From Mangrovibacterium marinum (GTDB lineage: Bacteria; Bacteroidota; Bacteroidia; Bacteroidales; Prolixibacteraceae), in contig NZ_QAAD01000020.1 in the NCBI RefSeq assembly GCF_003046625.1, positions 1 to 64,000 of the forward strand: a stretch of 64,000 nt of DNA, in the 5' to 3' direction. Of the stretch, positions 35,553-43,979 are shown piece after piece (positions within the stretch are counted from its first letter, which is position 1; each line of letters opens with the position of its first letter). The notes under the pieces were generated by a model. That model had not been told where the DNA came from and did not search any database. It saw only the letters and a list, made by a program, of their open reading frames with translations. The position numbers were made by a program, and so were the translations under genes.

Positions 35553-36488
35553 ATGAAGATTTACCGAGATATTAATCAGTTTGATGTAGAGAATCCAATT
35601 TTGACCATTGGCTCATTCGATGGTGTCCATCAGGGGCACCTGAAAATAATCGACCGGTTAAAAGAAATTGCCCGTGAGAAAAAGGGAGAAAGCGTCATCT
35701 TTACCTTTTATCCGCATCCGCGGCTGGTGTTATTCCCCGAGGAAGGAAATCTACGCTTGTTGACAACGCTGAACGAAAAAATCCGCTTGTTCGAACGTGC
35801 CGGCATCGACCATCTGATTATTTTCCCGTTTACAAAGGAGTTTTCGCAACTGACCTATACCGAGTTTGTGAAAAACATCCTGGTGGATACGCTGCACATC
35901 CAAACGCTGGTGGTGGGCTACGATCACAAGTTTGGTAAAAACCGGGAAGGCAGCTTCGAGATGCTTCAAGACTTATCGCAGGAGCTGAATTTTCAACTCG
36001 AGAAGCTGGATGTGTTGCTGATCGACGATATCAATATCAGCTCGACCAAGGTGCGCAACTCCTTGCAGGAAGGCAATGTGCAGCGCGCCAACCGCTATCT
36101 GGGCTATTCGTATACCTTGCACGGAACGGTGGTTGAAGGCCAAAAGCTGGGCCGGAAAATTCAGTTCCCCACGGCCAATGTGCAGGCCTCGGATCCTTAT
36201 AAGCTGATACCCGGGCATGGCGTTTATGCCGTCTTTGTTCAGGTCGCGGACAGTCGCTTTCGCGGTATGCTGAATATAGGCACACGCCCAACGGTAAATC
36301 AGAATGCTGATAACCGAAGTATTGAAGTGCATATTCTGGGCTTCGACGGCAACCTCTACGGCCGCGAAATTGAACTGGAGTTTGTTGAGAAAATCCGCGA
36401 CGAGCAAAAATTTGCCTCCGTTGATGATCTTCGTTTGCAGCTCGAAAAGGACAAGCAAACCGTACTGAGTCGCTTGCCGGCTTTGTAG
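35553..36488 (+). CDS. ribF: Bifunctional riboflavin kinase / FAD synthetase
   Basis: Makes FMN and FAD from riboflavin. N-terminal FAD synthetase with the HxGH-type nucleotidyl-transfer motif GSFDGVHQGHLKII (about residues 17-30), TFYPHPR and ISSTKVRNSLQEG. The C-terminal flavokinase domain has GRKIQFPTANV (about 204-214), GVYAVFV and MLNIGTRPTVN. Length 311 aa is normal. The ATG at 35553 (MKIYRDINQF) is preferred over an in-frame upstream ATG that would place the promoter box inside the gene. Confidence 0.95.
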   Translation: MKIYRDINQFDVENPILTIGSFDGVHQGHLKIIDRLKEIAREKKGESVIFTFYPHPRLVLFPEEGNLRLLTTLNEKIRLFERAGIDHLIIFPFTKEFSQLTYTEFVKNILVDTLHIQTLVVGYDHKFGKNREGSFEMLQDLSQELNFQLEKLDVLLIDDINISSTKVRNSLQEGNVQRANRYLGYSYTLHGTVVEGQKLGRKIQFPTANVQASDPYKLIPGHGVYAVFVQVADSRFRGMLNIGTRPTVNQNADNRSIEVHILGFDGNLYGREIELEFVEKIRDEQKFASVDDLRLQLEKDKQTVLSRLPAL

Positions 36489-36703
36489 TCCCCTCTTTGG
36501 CTTGACAACAAATCTGCCGGCAGACCGCCGCTGATTATAGCGGCTTCCTGCCGCGGAGCTTTTTAGCGATCAACTTTCCGGAAGGGCCAATCGGTTTTTT
36601 TCTGAATAATACCCGTTTGTGTCGCAGTAAACAAGGGTTTCGTGTCAGCGGATGCATTCGCCATCTTCCTGTAAAAATTACTGGAATTTTTGGCGGAAAC
36701 AAT

Positions 36704-36711
36704 TATCTTTG
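36704..36711 (+). promoter_or_regulatory. Probable -7 box for ahcY
   Basis: TATCTTTG followed by CACTCC, about 21 bp before the ATG. The -33 region lacks a clear TTG. Confidence 0.4.
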
Positions 36712-36731
36712 CACTCCAAAATTAATTGAGA

Positions 36732-38150
36732 ATGATGACAGTTACAGAGACACAGTTGAAATACAAAGTTGCCGATATTGCCTTGGCCGACTTTGGGCGA
36801 AAAGAAATCGAGATCGCTGAAAAAGAAATGCCCGGATTAATGTCGATCCGCAAAAAATATGCTGCTGAGCAACCCTTAAAAGGTGCCCGTATCATGGGAT
36901 CCCTGCACATGACCATTCAAACAGCCGTGCTGATTGAAACCCTGGTTGAACTTGGGGCTCAGGTGCGTTGGGCCAGCTGTAACATTTTCAGTACGCAGGA
37001 TCACGCTGCTGCTGCAATTGCTGCTGCCGGTGTTCCTGTTTTTGCCTGGAAAGGCGAAACCCTGGCCGAATACTGGTGGTGTACCGAACGTGCTCTGGAC
37101 TTTGGTGATGGCCTGGGGCCGAACCTGATTGTGGACGACGGCGGCGATGCCACTATGATGATTCACCGCGGGGTGGAAGCCGAAAAAGACGCGTCAATCC
37201 TGGATGAAGAAGTCGATGCCGAAGATGAAATTCAACTCAATAAAATACTGAAACGCATCTTAGCCGAAACACCGAATCGCTGGACCAATTCAGCAAAAGA
37301 GATTAAAGGTGTTAGCGAAGAAACAACAACCGGAGTTCACCGTTTGTACCAGATGATGGAAGAAGGGAAGTTGCTGTTCCCTGCAATCAACGTGAACGAC
37401 TCGGTGACAAAATCGAAATTTGATAACCTGTATGGCTGTCGCGAATCGCTGGCCGATGGGATTAAACGCGCTACCGACGTGATGATTGCCGGTAAGGTGG
37501 TGGTTGTTGCCGGATACGGCGATGTTGGTAAAGGTTGTGCCCGCTCGATGCGTGGTTACGGCGCCCGTGTTATTGTAACCGAGATTGACCCGATTTGCGC
37601 CCTGCAGGCTGCCATGGAAGGCTTCGAGGTGAAGACTATGGAGGATGCCCTGGACGAAGGAAACATTTATGTAACCACTACCGGAAACAAAGATGTGATC
37701 ACGGCCGAACAGATGGCAAATATGAAAGATCAAGCCATTGTTTGTAATATCGGTCACTTCGACAACGAAATTCAGGTTGCCCGTTTGGAACGCTGGCCGG
37801 GAGTGGTGAAAACCAACATTAAACCACAGGTCGACAAATATACCTACGAGGATGGCCACTCCATTTATATGCTGGCTGAAGGTCGTTTGGTAAACCTGGG
37901 ATGTGCTACCGGTCACCCGAGCTTTGTGATGAGTAACTCGTTTACCAACCAAACGCTGGCGCAAATTGAATTGTGGAAAAACGATTATGCGTTGGATGTC
38001 TATCGCCTGCCGAAGGCTTTGGATGAAGAAGTTGCCCGTTTGCACCTGGAACAAATCGGTGTGAAACTGACCAAATTGTCCAAAGAACAAGCCGCCTATA
38101 TCGGGGTGAAGCCTGAAGGTCCGTTTAAACCGGAACATTACCGCTATTAA
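36732..38150 (+). CDS. ahcY: Adenosylhomocysteinase
   Basis: Hydrolyses S-adenosylhomocysteine to adenosine and homocysteine, closing the methyl cycle. [19 protein letters not shown] near the N-terminus and [19 protein letters not shown] (about residues 80-98) are conserved. The NAD-binding Rossmann motif [18 protein letters not shown] (about 257-274) and the C-terminal [13 protein letters not shown] end, which closes the NAD site of the neighbouring subunit, are intact. 472 aa includes the ~40-residue insertion common in bacterial and eukaryotic enzymes. Either of two adjacent ATGs could start; the first is used. Confidence 0.96.
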   Translation: MMTVTETQLKYKVADIALADFGRKEIEIAEKEMPGLMSIRKKYAAEQPLKGARIMGSLHMTIQTAVLIETLVELGAQVRWASCNIFSTQDHAAAAIAAAGVPVFAWKGETLAEYWWCTERALDFGDGLGPNLIVDDGGDATMMIHRGVEAEKDASILDEEVDAEDEIQLNKILKRILAETPNRWTNSAKEIKGVSEETTTGVHRLYQMMEEGKLLFPAINVNDSVTKSKFDNLYGCRESLADGIKRATDVMIAGKVVVVAGYGDVGKGCARSMRGYGARVIVTEIDPICALQAAMEGFEVKTMEDALDEGNIYVTTTGNKDVITAEQMANMKDQAIVCNIGHFDNEIQVARLERWPGVVKTNIKPQVDKYTYEDGHSIYMLAEGRLVNLGCATGHPSFVMSNSFTNQTLAQIELWKNDYALDVYRLPKALDEEVARLHLEQIGVKLTKLSKEQAAYIGVKPEGPFKPEHYRY

Positions 38151-38177
38151 GCATTGATCTTAATCGGATTCACATAC

Positions 38178-38206
38178 AAAAGCAGCTCTCGGGCTGCTTT
38201 TTTTTT
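38178..38206 (+). terminator. Terminator of ahcY
   Basis: AAAGCAGC / GCTGCTTT stem with a short loop, followed by a long T run. Confidence 0.85.
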
Positions 38207-38371
38207 AAAGTCCCTTCGGGTGATGCGGTTTCCAACCGCATCGGGGATGCCTTAAATGGTGATTCGGTTCCAATCAAAAGCTTGGACTCATTTCGTAGCA
38301 AACTTGAGTTAATGGGCGTTGTTCCAAACCCGACTGCTTTTTTTCACTCCTACTTTTGATTAATTCGGAAC

Positions 38372-38532
38372 ATTTTGTCCTACCGGACGGGTTTTCATCT
38401 TTCAGCAATGACTTTAGCCATTCAATTTGGGTAGCACTAAAGGCAGCACGAAGATTCTCCCGTCCCGTACGGGACGGAATTTCACCCACGGAAATGCCAA
38501 AGCTACCCAAATTGCATCCCTCTGGGATTGCA
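38372..38532 (+). repeat. Intergenic repeat family 2, copy 1
   Basis: 161 bp. Ordered features: GTCCTACCGGACGGG, CAGCAATGACTTTAGCCATT, TTTGGGTAGCACTAAAG, CCGTCCCGTACGGGACGG (perfect palindrome), AAGCTACCCAAAT, and CATCCCTCTGGGATTGC. TTTGGGTAGC and GCTACCCAAA form a long-range inverted repeat. The same 161 bp, in the same order and length, is at 54879-55039 on the opposite strand. A small palindrome GATGCGGTT...AACCGCATC lies just upstream at about 38221-38243. Confidence 0.85.
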
Positions 38533-38637
38533 GGAAGCTTTTCGTTTGATTGCCGTCTTGATAAAAATAGGCCAACCGGTTCCCAACTTTTTCTCATTGA
38601 TCGAAACGCCTTCTTTCTTGTTGATGGTGTTTTAGAA

Positions 38638-38729
38638 CGACAACCCGACAACTTTTGAAAACAACGACAACGCCATCTTCGAAAAATAGTGGACAGTGCA
38701 TCCCTGTTGATGATTACCCGGGAATCATG
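38638..38729 (+). repeat. Intergenic repeat family 1, copy B (right part only)
   Basis: CGACAACCCGACAACTTTTG, AAAACAACGACAAC, GAAAAATAGTG, CCCTGTTGATGATT and CCCGGGAATCATG, matching copy A at 11448-11537 with few changes. It sits ~105 bp after family 2 copy 1; the same order and a similar linker occur at 54.7-55.0 kb. Confidence 0.75.
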
Positions 38730-38754
38730 AAGGTTTTTTTTATACCTTCAAGGC

Positions 38755-39192
38755 ATGGATAAGCAAAACGAACGAAGAATTGTGGAGCAGTTTATGGTGC
38801 TGTTGACCGATTTGCCCAAGGGGAAGTTGCTTGCCGGCGAGTCGCCCGATTTCCTGCTACGGATTAACCGGAAGAAAGCAATCGGTATTGAACTAACCGA
38901 GTTGAAGGGACAAAACTTTCTGCAACAATCGGGGCAGTTGCGCAATCCCGAAGAGCTTATTCAGAACCTGACGAAGACCATCGATTCCAAAGAGGAAAAA
39001 CTGATCATCTACCGGAAAAAGAAACTGCATCGGCTCTGGCTGCTCATTCATCTGGAACAGTTGGAAGACGTTAGCTTTAACTTTCAAAATAAGTTGGATA
39101 AGCTCCTTTTCGATTCCGGTTTCGATCGGCTTTTTTTGCTCATCTCGTCCAAAGCCCGGCTGTTTGAACTAAATGCTGCTGCTAGTTTGTAA
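38755..39192 (+). CDS. Hypothetical protein, possible PD-(D/E)XK-like fold
   Basis: 145 aa, cytoplasmic (no signal or membrane segment). The segment ESPDFLLRINRKKAIGIELTE (about residues 29-49) resembles the Asp-x(n)-Glu-x-x core of restriction-endonuclease-like folds, but the second position is ELT rather than ExK, so activity is doubtful. The C-terminal part is strand/helix alternating (FDRLFLLISS). I do not recognise the family with confidence. It has no operon partner and its last 11 bases overlap the end of the convergent gene at 39182. Confidence 0.6.
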   Translation: MDKQNERRIVEQFMVLLTDLPKGKLLAGESPDFLLRINRKKAIGIELTELKGQNFLQQSGQLRNPEELIQNLTKTIDSKEEKLIIYRKKKLHRLWLLIHLEQLEDVSFNFQNKLDKLLFDSGFDRLFLLISSKARLFELNAAASL

Positions 39193-39607
39193 TGTAAAGG
39201 TAGTTGCCCGAAGCCGTTGCTCCGTAAAGTCGTAACGACTCACGACTTGAACCGGACATTAACGAGCCCCCATCGAGTAAATTATATTGCGAGCCACACT
39301 TGGGGCAGGTTCCTATTCCTCCTTCATCTTCAACAATAACCGAGGCGTCAGCTTCGTAGGGGCAGGCGGCATCGCAAACGCTGTAATCCAGTCCGTTGTA
39401 AATAATGAAAATACCACCATAGCCATATTGCTTAAAATAAGTAATTCCCGGAACCTTTAAGCCATTGTAGGTTGTGAAGCTCAGCCGTGCGTCGATGCGA
39501 ACATAGGGGATTGAAGTCTCCATTTCGTCGGAACATGAAGTCGTTGCACCTGTAATCAAGGCCAGGGCTAAAGTTAATCTCCGGAAATAGGGTTTGAAGC
39601 CATTCAT
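39182..39607 (-). CDS. Exported Rieske-like protein with four cysteines
   Basis: 141 aa with a signal peptide (lipobox-like TTSC at residues 22-25, probably a lipoprotein). The C-terminal half follows the Rieske fold pattern: CDAACPYE in place of CxH, then about 20 residues later GTCPKCGSQYNLLDGG in place of CPxHGSxF, and a closing RLYGATASGNYLYI. Both histidine ligand positions appear to be replaced, leaving Cys-x(3)-Cys and Cys-x(2)-Cys. A rubredoxin-type or zinc site, rather than a Rieske 2Fe-2S cluster, is my inference. It converges on the gene at 38755 with an 11-bp overlap. Confidence 0.72.
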   Translation of the reverse strand: MNGFKPYFRRLTLALALITGATTSCSDEMETSIPYVRIDARLSFTTYNGLKVPGITYFKQYGYGGIFIIYNGLDYSVCDAACPYEADASVIVEDEGGIGTCPKCGSQYNLLDGGSLMSGSSRESLRLYGATASGNYLYITN

Positions 39608-39674
39608 TTTTTATACCTTTATAAGCAAAACATATTTCAGCGCAATTTATTTTATTGTTGACAGAAATTACGGT

Positions 39675-40136
39675 ATGGAAGATTATATTTTTATCATTAT
39701 AGCCTTGGTGTTGTCGGTTATCGGTGCAATGAACAGCTCCAAGAAGAAACGGCAGCAAACCATGGAACAGATGGGCGAGGAGGAAGGCCATGCTCCGCGG
39801 TCGGTATTTGAAGAGCTTTTCGACGACGATTTGTTTATGAGCCGTCAGGAGCCAAACACGGTTCCCCCGCCGGTTGAAAGACCTGTTGCGCCGAAAACGA
39901 AACCAGCTTCGGAACGCCAGGGCATGCAGGCACCTCCCAAAATGGAATACAAACCCATGGAGCGCGAAGGCCTGGCCAGATCGCACCGCTTGGATCAAAG
40001 CCCCTCGGCTGCACCCCAGCTTGAAAAGCTATCGTTGGATGAAGAAGCCAAACTCAGCCCCAAAAAACTCATTCTAAAAGATTTTTCGTTGCGAAAAGCC
40101 GTTTTGTACTCCGAAATTTTGAACCGAAAGTACTAG
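39675..40136 (+). CDS. Hypothetical membrane-anchored protein
   Basis: 153 aa. One N-terminal membrane helix (MEDYIFIIIALVLSVIGAM), then a basic KKKRQ stop-transfer and a long polar, proline-rich and probably disordered region, ending in a short conserved-looking helical segment (PKKLILKDFSLRKAVLYSEI) that resembles the tail of a widespread Bacteroidota hypothetical. Orientation is probably with the C-terminus in the cytoplasm. The start at 39675 is favoured over an upstream in-frame ATG because the latter overlaps the start of the divergent gene at 39607. Function unknown. Confidence 0.65.
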   Translation: MEDYIFIIIALVLSVIGAMNSSKKKRQQTMEQMGEEEGHAPRSVFEELFDDDLFMSRQEPNTVPPPVERPVAPKTKPASERQGMQAPPKMEYKPMEREGLARSHRLDQSPSAAPQLEKLSLDEEAKLSPKKLILKDFSLRKAVLYSEILNRKY

Positions 40137-40224
40137 AACATTTTAAGTGACAGTTGTTTAAAGCTGTTTCTAAAACATAGCATTCGCAAATACCAAATAT
40201 TTTATTTAGCTTTGTGTAAGCAAA

Positions 40225-40253
40225 GAGTTCCGCAATGCGGAATTCTTTTTTGT
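40225..40253 (+). terminator. Hairpin with T tract before greA
   Basis: GAGTTCCGC / GCGGAATTC stem (one G-T pair) followed by TTTTTT. It either terminates the gene at 39675 or lies in the greA leader, since a TAGCTTTG box is at 40207-40214. Confidence 0.6.
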
Positions 40254-40292
40254 TTATAATGAAGTCACACTAAATCAAATAAATTAAAAGAA

Positions 40293-40766
40293 ATGGGAAA
40301 GGTGACCTATATCACTCAAGAAGGTTTAAATAAACTGAAAGCAGAGCTTGATCAGTTGATGAACGTTGAACGCCCGGCTATTTCAAAGCAAATTGGTGAA
40401 GCCATTGAAAAAGGTGATATTTCGGAAAATGCCGAATATGATGCAGCCAAGGATGCGCAGGGAATGCTGGAAGCGAAAATTGCTGTTTTGCGCGGTAAAA
40501 TCGCAAACGCACGGATTATCGATGAATCGAAAATCGATACCAGTAGTGTCCAAATTTTGAACAAAGTAACCATCAAGAACCGCAAAAATAACGCAACGAT
40601 GGTGTATACGATTGTTTCGGAACACGAAGCAGACCTGAAATCAGGTAAGATCTCTATTGAAACTCCGATTGCCAAAGGCTTAATGGGAAAGAAAGTCGGC
40701 GATGTGGTCGATATTACCGTTCCCTCGGGAGTGATGCAGTTTGAAATTATCGACATTGCACTTTAA
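40293..40766 (+). CDS. greA: Transcription elongation factor GreA
   Basis: Rescues backtracked RNA polymerase by stimulating transcript cleavage. The N-terminal coiled coil (residues 1-75) carries the acidic tip GDISENAEYDAAKD (about 42-55). The C-terminal FKBP-like domain contains TIVSEHEADLKSGKISIETPIAKGLMGKKVGD. Length 157 aa is exact for the family. ATG preceded by an A-rich leader. It is followed 12 bp later by the HIT protein gene, a pairing I recall as frequent in Bacteroidota. Confidence 0.97.
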   Translation: MGKVTYITQEGLNKLKAELDQLMNVERPAISKQIGEAIEKGDISENAEYDAAKDAQGMLEAKIAVLRGKIANARIIDESKIDTSSVQILNKVTIKNRKNNATMVYTIVSEHEADLKSGKISIETPIAKGLMGKKVGDVVDITVPSGVMQFEIIDIAL

Positions 40767-40778
40767 AACAACCAAGTT

Positions 40779-41177
40779 ATGGCTAGTCTGTTTACTCGAA
40801 TCGTTCAAGGAGAAATCCCGGCCTATAAAGTGGCTGAGGATGACAACTATTTAGCCTTCCTGGATATTTTTCCGGTTGCCAAAGGCCATCTGTTGTGTAT
40901 CCCGAAGAAAGAAGTTGATTATCTGTTTGATCTGGATGACGAGAGCTATACCGGCCTTCAGTTATTCGCCAAAAAAGTAGCCGTGGGTTTGAAAAAAGCA
41001 ATCCCCTGCGCAAAAGTTGGCGTTATGGTACTCGGTCTGGAAGTACCCCATGCACACATTCATCTGGTGCCCATGCAAAATGAAGCCGATTTGCTCAACT
41101 TCGCGGATAAAAAGAAATTTACCCCCGATCAGTTTGAAGCAATAGCAGCTTTAATTGCTGAAAATATTGAATTATAA
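40779..41177 (+). CDS. HIT-family nucleotide-binding protein
   Basis: Histidine-triad protein (132 aa) of the Hint/PKCI type, hydrolysing nucleoside phosphoramidates. The N-terminus IVQGEIPAYKVAEDDNYLAF and the histidine triad HAHIHLVPM (about residues 88-96) are typical. YLAFLDIFPVAKGHLLCIPK provides the substrate pocket. Co-transcribed with greA and followed by a terminator. Confidence 0.93.
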   Translation: MASLFTRIVQGEIPAYKVAEDDNYLAFLDIFPVAKGHLLCIPKKEVDYLFDLDDESYTGLQLFAKKVAVGLKKAIPCAKVGVMVLGLEVPHAHIHLVPMQNEADLLNFADKKKFTPDQFEAIAALIAENIEL

Positions 41178-41185
41178 TTTGTTGA

Positions 41186-41214
41186 AACCATCAGTGTAAA
41201 CTGGTGGTTTTTTT
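41186..41214 (+). terminator. Terminator of greA-HIT
   Basis: AACCATCAGT / ACTGGTGGTT stem (one G-T pair) with a 4-base loop and seven Ts. Confidence 0.8.
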
Positions 41215-41344
41215 GTCTCAACCATTTCTTGCAAATTCCAAATTCCCGACAACGGAGTTTGGAATTTGTTTTTGTAAGCGCCATTCGTTGTCGGGGCTTT
41301 TCGCTTGCAGCAGTTCTTTATACCTTTATCCTAAAATTGAAGCG

Positions 41345-42658
41345 ATGGAAATTGTCTTTTTACTGGCCGGCGCGGCCATTGGTTATGTGCTTTGTTTTTT
41401 TAGAACGAAGGCCGGGCAGGCCTCTGCGGAATCGCTCCGTTTGGCAGCACAAACCGAGTACGAAAAAGTGAAAGCTCAGCTCGATGAACGGGTCTCGAAC
41501 CTGAGCGCCGAAAGAGAACGACTCAGCCAACGCCTGGAGGTTGCACTACTGGATAACCACCAGAAAGGCGAACAGCTGGCCAAAGCCGGGGTGGAGCTGG
41601 CCAACCTGCGCGAGAAACTCATCCTTCAGATGCAGGAAATGGAAGAACTTCAGAAGAAATTCACAACCCAGTTCGAGAATATTGCACACAAAATATTGAA
41701 GCAGAACTCGCAGGAGTTTACGCAGGTGAATCAGAAAAATATCAGCGAAATCTTAAATCCCTTGCGCGAGAAGATTCAGCTTTTCGAAAAGAAGGTGGAG
41801 GATACGTACGAAAAGGGCTTAAAAGACCAGACCGACCTGAGGGCCGAACTGAAGAAACTGCACGAGCTGAATATACGCATCAGCGACGAGGCCAATAACC
41901 TGACCAAGGCGCTGAAAGGCGATGTGAAAAAACAGGGCAACTGGGGTGAAGTGATTCTGGAAAAAGTCCTCGAACGCTCGGGCCTGAAAGAAGGGCAGGA
42001 GTACAGCAAGCAGTTTAGCACAGTCAACGATAATGGTCAGCGCATTCAACCCGATGTGGTGATTAACCTGCCCGACCAAAAGCATATTATTGTCGACTCG
42101 AAAGTGTCGCTGGTGGCCTACGAACGTTGGGTGAATGCCAGCAACGACGACGATCGCGCTCGCTATATGAAAGACCACCTGCTGAGCCTGAAAACCCATG
42201 TCAAAGGATTGAGCGAGAAACACTATCAGGCGGCAAAGGACATCAACAGCCCCGATTTTGTGCTCTTGTTTGTTCCCATCGAATCGTCGTTCAGCGTGGC
42301 CATCGAGGCCGATCAGGAGTTGTTCTCCTATGCCTGGGATAATAAGGTGGTCATTGTTACGCCTTCAACCTTGCTGGCCACTTTGCGCACCATTGCTTCC
42401 ATTTGGCAGCAGGAAAACCAAACGCGCAATGCCATCGAGATTGCCCGGCAGGGAGGAGCCCTGTACGACAAGTTTGTCAACTTTGTTGGCGACCTCGAAA
42501 AAGTAGGCAACAACCTGGAGCAAACCCGCAAAAACTACGATGCCGCGATGAATAAACTGAACGACGGACGCGGCAACCTGGTTCGCTCAGCCGAAAAGCT
42601 GCGCGAACTGGGCGCCAAAACCACCAAGGAATTACCGGTAAAATATCTGGATGAGTAA
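41345..42658 (+). CDS. rmuC: DNA recombination protein RmuC
   Basis: 437 aa. One N-terminal membrane helix (MEIVFLLAGAAIGYVLCFF), then a coiled coil through about residue 180, then the RmuC nuclease-like domain: KGNWGEVILEKVLERSGL-type segment (KKQGNWGEVILEKVLERSGL), PDVVINLPDQKHIIVDSKVSL (the Asp/Glu-x-Lys core of a PD-(D/E)XK-like fold) and FVPIESSFSVAIE. RmuC limits rearrangements at inverted repeats in E. coli. The start at 41345 is chosen because it begins at the membrane helix; a longer open frame upstream covers the HIT terminator. Confidence 0.93.
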   Translation: MEIVFLLAGAAIGYVLCFFRTKAGQASAESLRLAAQTEYEKVKAQLDERVSNLSAERERLSQRLEVALLDNHQKGEQLAKAGVELANLREKLILQMQEMEELQKKFTTQFENIAHKILKQNSQEFTQVNQKNISEILNPLREKIQLFEKKVEDTYEKGLKDQTDLRAELKKLHELNIRISDEANNLTKALKGDVKKQGNWGEVILEKVLERSGLKEGQEYSKQFSTVNDNGQRIQPDVVINLPDQKHIIVDSKVSLVAYERWVNASNDDDRARYMKDHLLSLKTHVKGLSEKHYQAAKDINSPDFVLLFVPIESSFSVAIEADQELFSYAWDNKVVIVTPSTLLATLRTIASIWQQENQTRNAIEIARQGGALYDKFVNFVGDLEKVGNNLEQTRKNYDAAMNKLNDGRGNLVRSAEKLRELGAKTTKELPVKYLDE

Positions 42659-42758
42659 GAATAATTCAGTAAAAATGTGTGATTTAATCTATTGATATTG
42701 TTTTTTGTTAGCTTTGGTAACTATCATTAATTATTGTAAGATCGAATAGTTGTTATTT

Positions 42759-43979
42759 ATGAAGATCCGGAAACTAGCATTTGAAAACTTCAGAGGAAAG
42801 GAAGAATTGACCTTGTCCTTAGGGGCGAGGTTGAGTTTATTTATCGGCGAAAACGGAGCCGGGAAAACGACTGTGCTTGATGGATTGGCTATTGGTTTAG
42901 GTGCAGCCTTAACCCATTTGCCCGAAGTATCTGGGATAACTTTTAGTAAGACAGATCTTCGTCAGAGGCATAACCAACTGGCGCCCTATGTTCGGGTACG
43001 AATCGATGCTTTTGAGGGCATTTCCTGGGATCGAACACTAAAAAGAGATAAAAGCAAAGCAACTGCTGCACAGGTGCCAGCCGGTGTTGGCTTAAAACAA
43101 TTGACACAATATTTAGATTCGAAAGTCATAAACCCCTACAATGACCAACAAGATTTTGTCTTGCCGGTTTTCGCCTACTATGGGGTTAGTCGGGCATTGT
43201 TGGAGGTGCCCTTGCGTAGAAGAGGATTTCCTAAAGCTCACTTCCGGTTTGAAGCATTAAATAATTCGCTGAATGCGGTTTCTCGATTTAAATCCGCATT
43301 TATATGGTTCTATAATAAGGAAAACGAAGAGCAACGGAAGCAGAAAGAATTACGTTCCTTCGATTTTACATTACCCGAGTTGAATGCAGTACGTCATGCA
43401 ATTACAACGATGTTTCCCGGAGTAACGGAGCCTCACATCATGTTAAATCCGTTGCGTTTTGCGGTTCGACTGAATGGCGAACTCTTGGATATTAATCAGC
43501 TTAGTGATGGTTATAAAACGCTGTTGTCTTTAGTGATTGATTTGGCATCCCGGATGGCTTTGGCCAATCCAACTTTGGAAAATCCATTAAGTTCTCCGGC
43601 TGTGGTATTAATTGACGAGGTTGATCTTCACCTTCATCCGGAATGGCAACGCCGCGTTATAGGGGATTTACTAAGGGTTTTCTCCAATACGCAGTTTATT
43701 TTAACAACACATAGCCCCTATATTGTAGAGTCGATAAATAATCACCTTCAAAAATCACATATCGAAGGGATGGCTTATGAAAATCCGTTGATAGATGAAA
43801 TAATCCCGGTTTCCCCTACCGATGTTGTTGCGTATTTTATGGCAGAGGATAAGCTTGAAGCGATAATGGATCCGGAGGTTCAGCTGATCGATGATAAGTT
43901 GATATATCCATTTAATACGCTGTCGGAGGTGTACGATTTGATGAGGGATGTGCAATGGGAGAATAAGACCAATGATTGA
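42759..43979 (+). CDS. AAA-family ATPase of the ABC/SMC type, possible defence protein
   Basis: 406 aa. Walker A FIGENGAGKTT (about residues 28-38), a signature-like LSDGYKTLLSLVIDLA (about 250), Walker B AVVLIDEVDLHLHPEWQ (about 288-304) and the switch His in ILTTHSPYIVESI (about 326). This is the compact ATPase type annotated as 'predicted ATP-binding protein involved in virulence' (COG3950) and related to PtuA-like and retron-associated ATPases; no long coiled-coil arm is present. It overlaps the next gene by 8 bp. The pair is A+T richer than the flanking rmuC and hu-like genes. Start at the ATG 42759. Confidence 0.85.
   Translation: MKIRKLAFENFRGKEELTLSLGARLSLFIGENGAGKTTVLDGLAIGLGAALTHLPEVSGITFSKTDLRQRHNQLAPYVRVRIDAFEGISWDRTLKRDKSKATAAQVPAGVGLKQLTQYLDSKVINPYNDQQDFVLPVFAYYGVSRALLEVPLRRRGFPKAHFRFEALNNSLNAVSRFKSAFIWFYNKENEEQRKQKELRSFDFTLPELNAVRHAITTMFPGVTEPHIMLNPLRFAVRLNGELLDINQLSDGYKTLLSLVIDLASRMALANPTLENPLSSPAVVLIDEVDLHLHPEWQRRVIGDLLRVFSNTQFILTTHSPYIVESINNHLQKSHIEGMAYENPLIDEIIPVSPTDVVAYFMAEDKLEAIMDPEVQLIDDKLIYPFNTLSEVYDLMRDVQWENKTND

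Noticed and set aside
38274-38658. Two ORFs (plus and minus strand) across the family 2 element
   Set aside because: They exist only because the repeat happens to be open; they run through palindromes and into family 1, with no ribosome-binding site.
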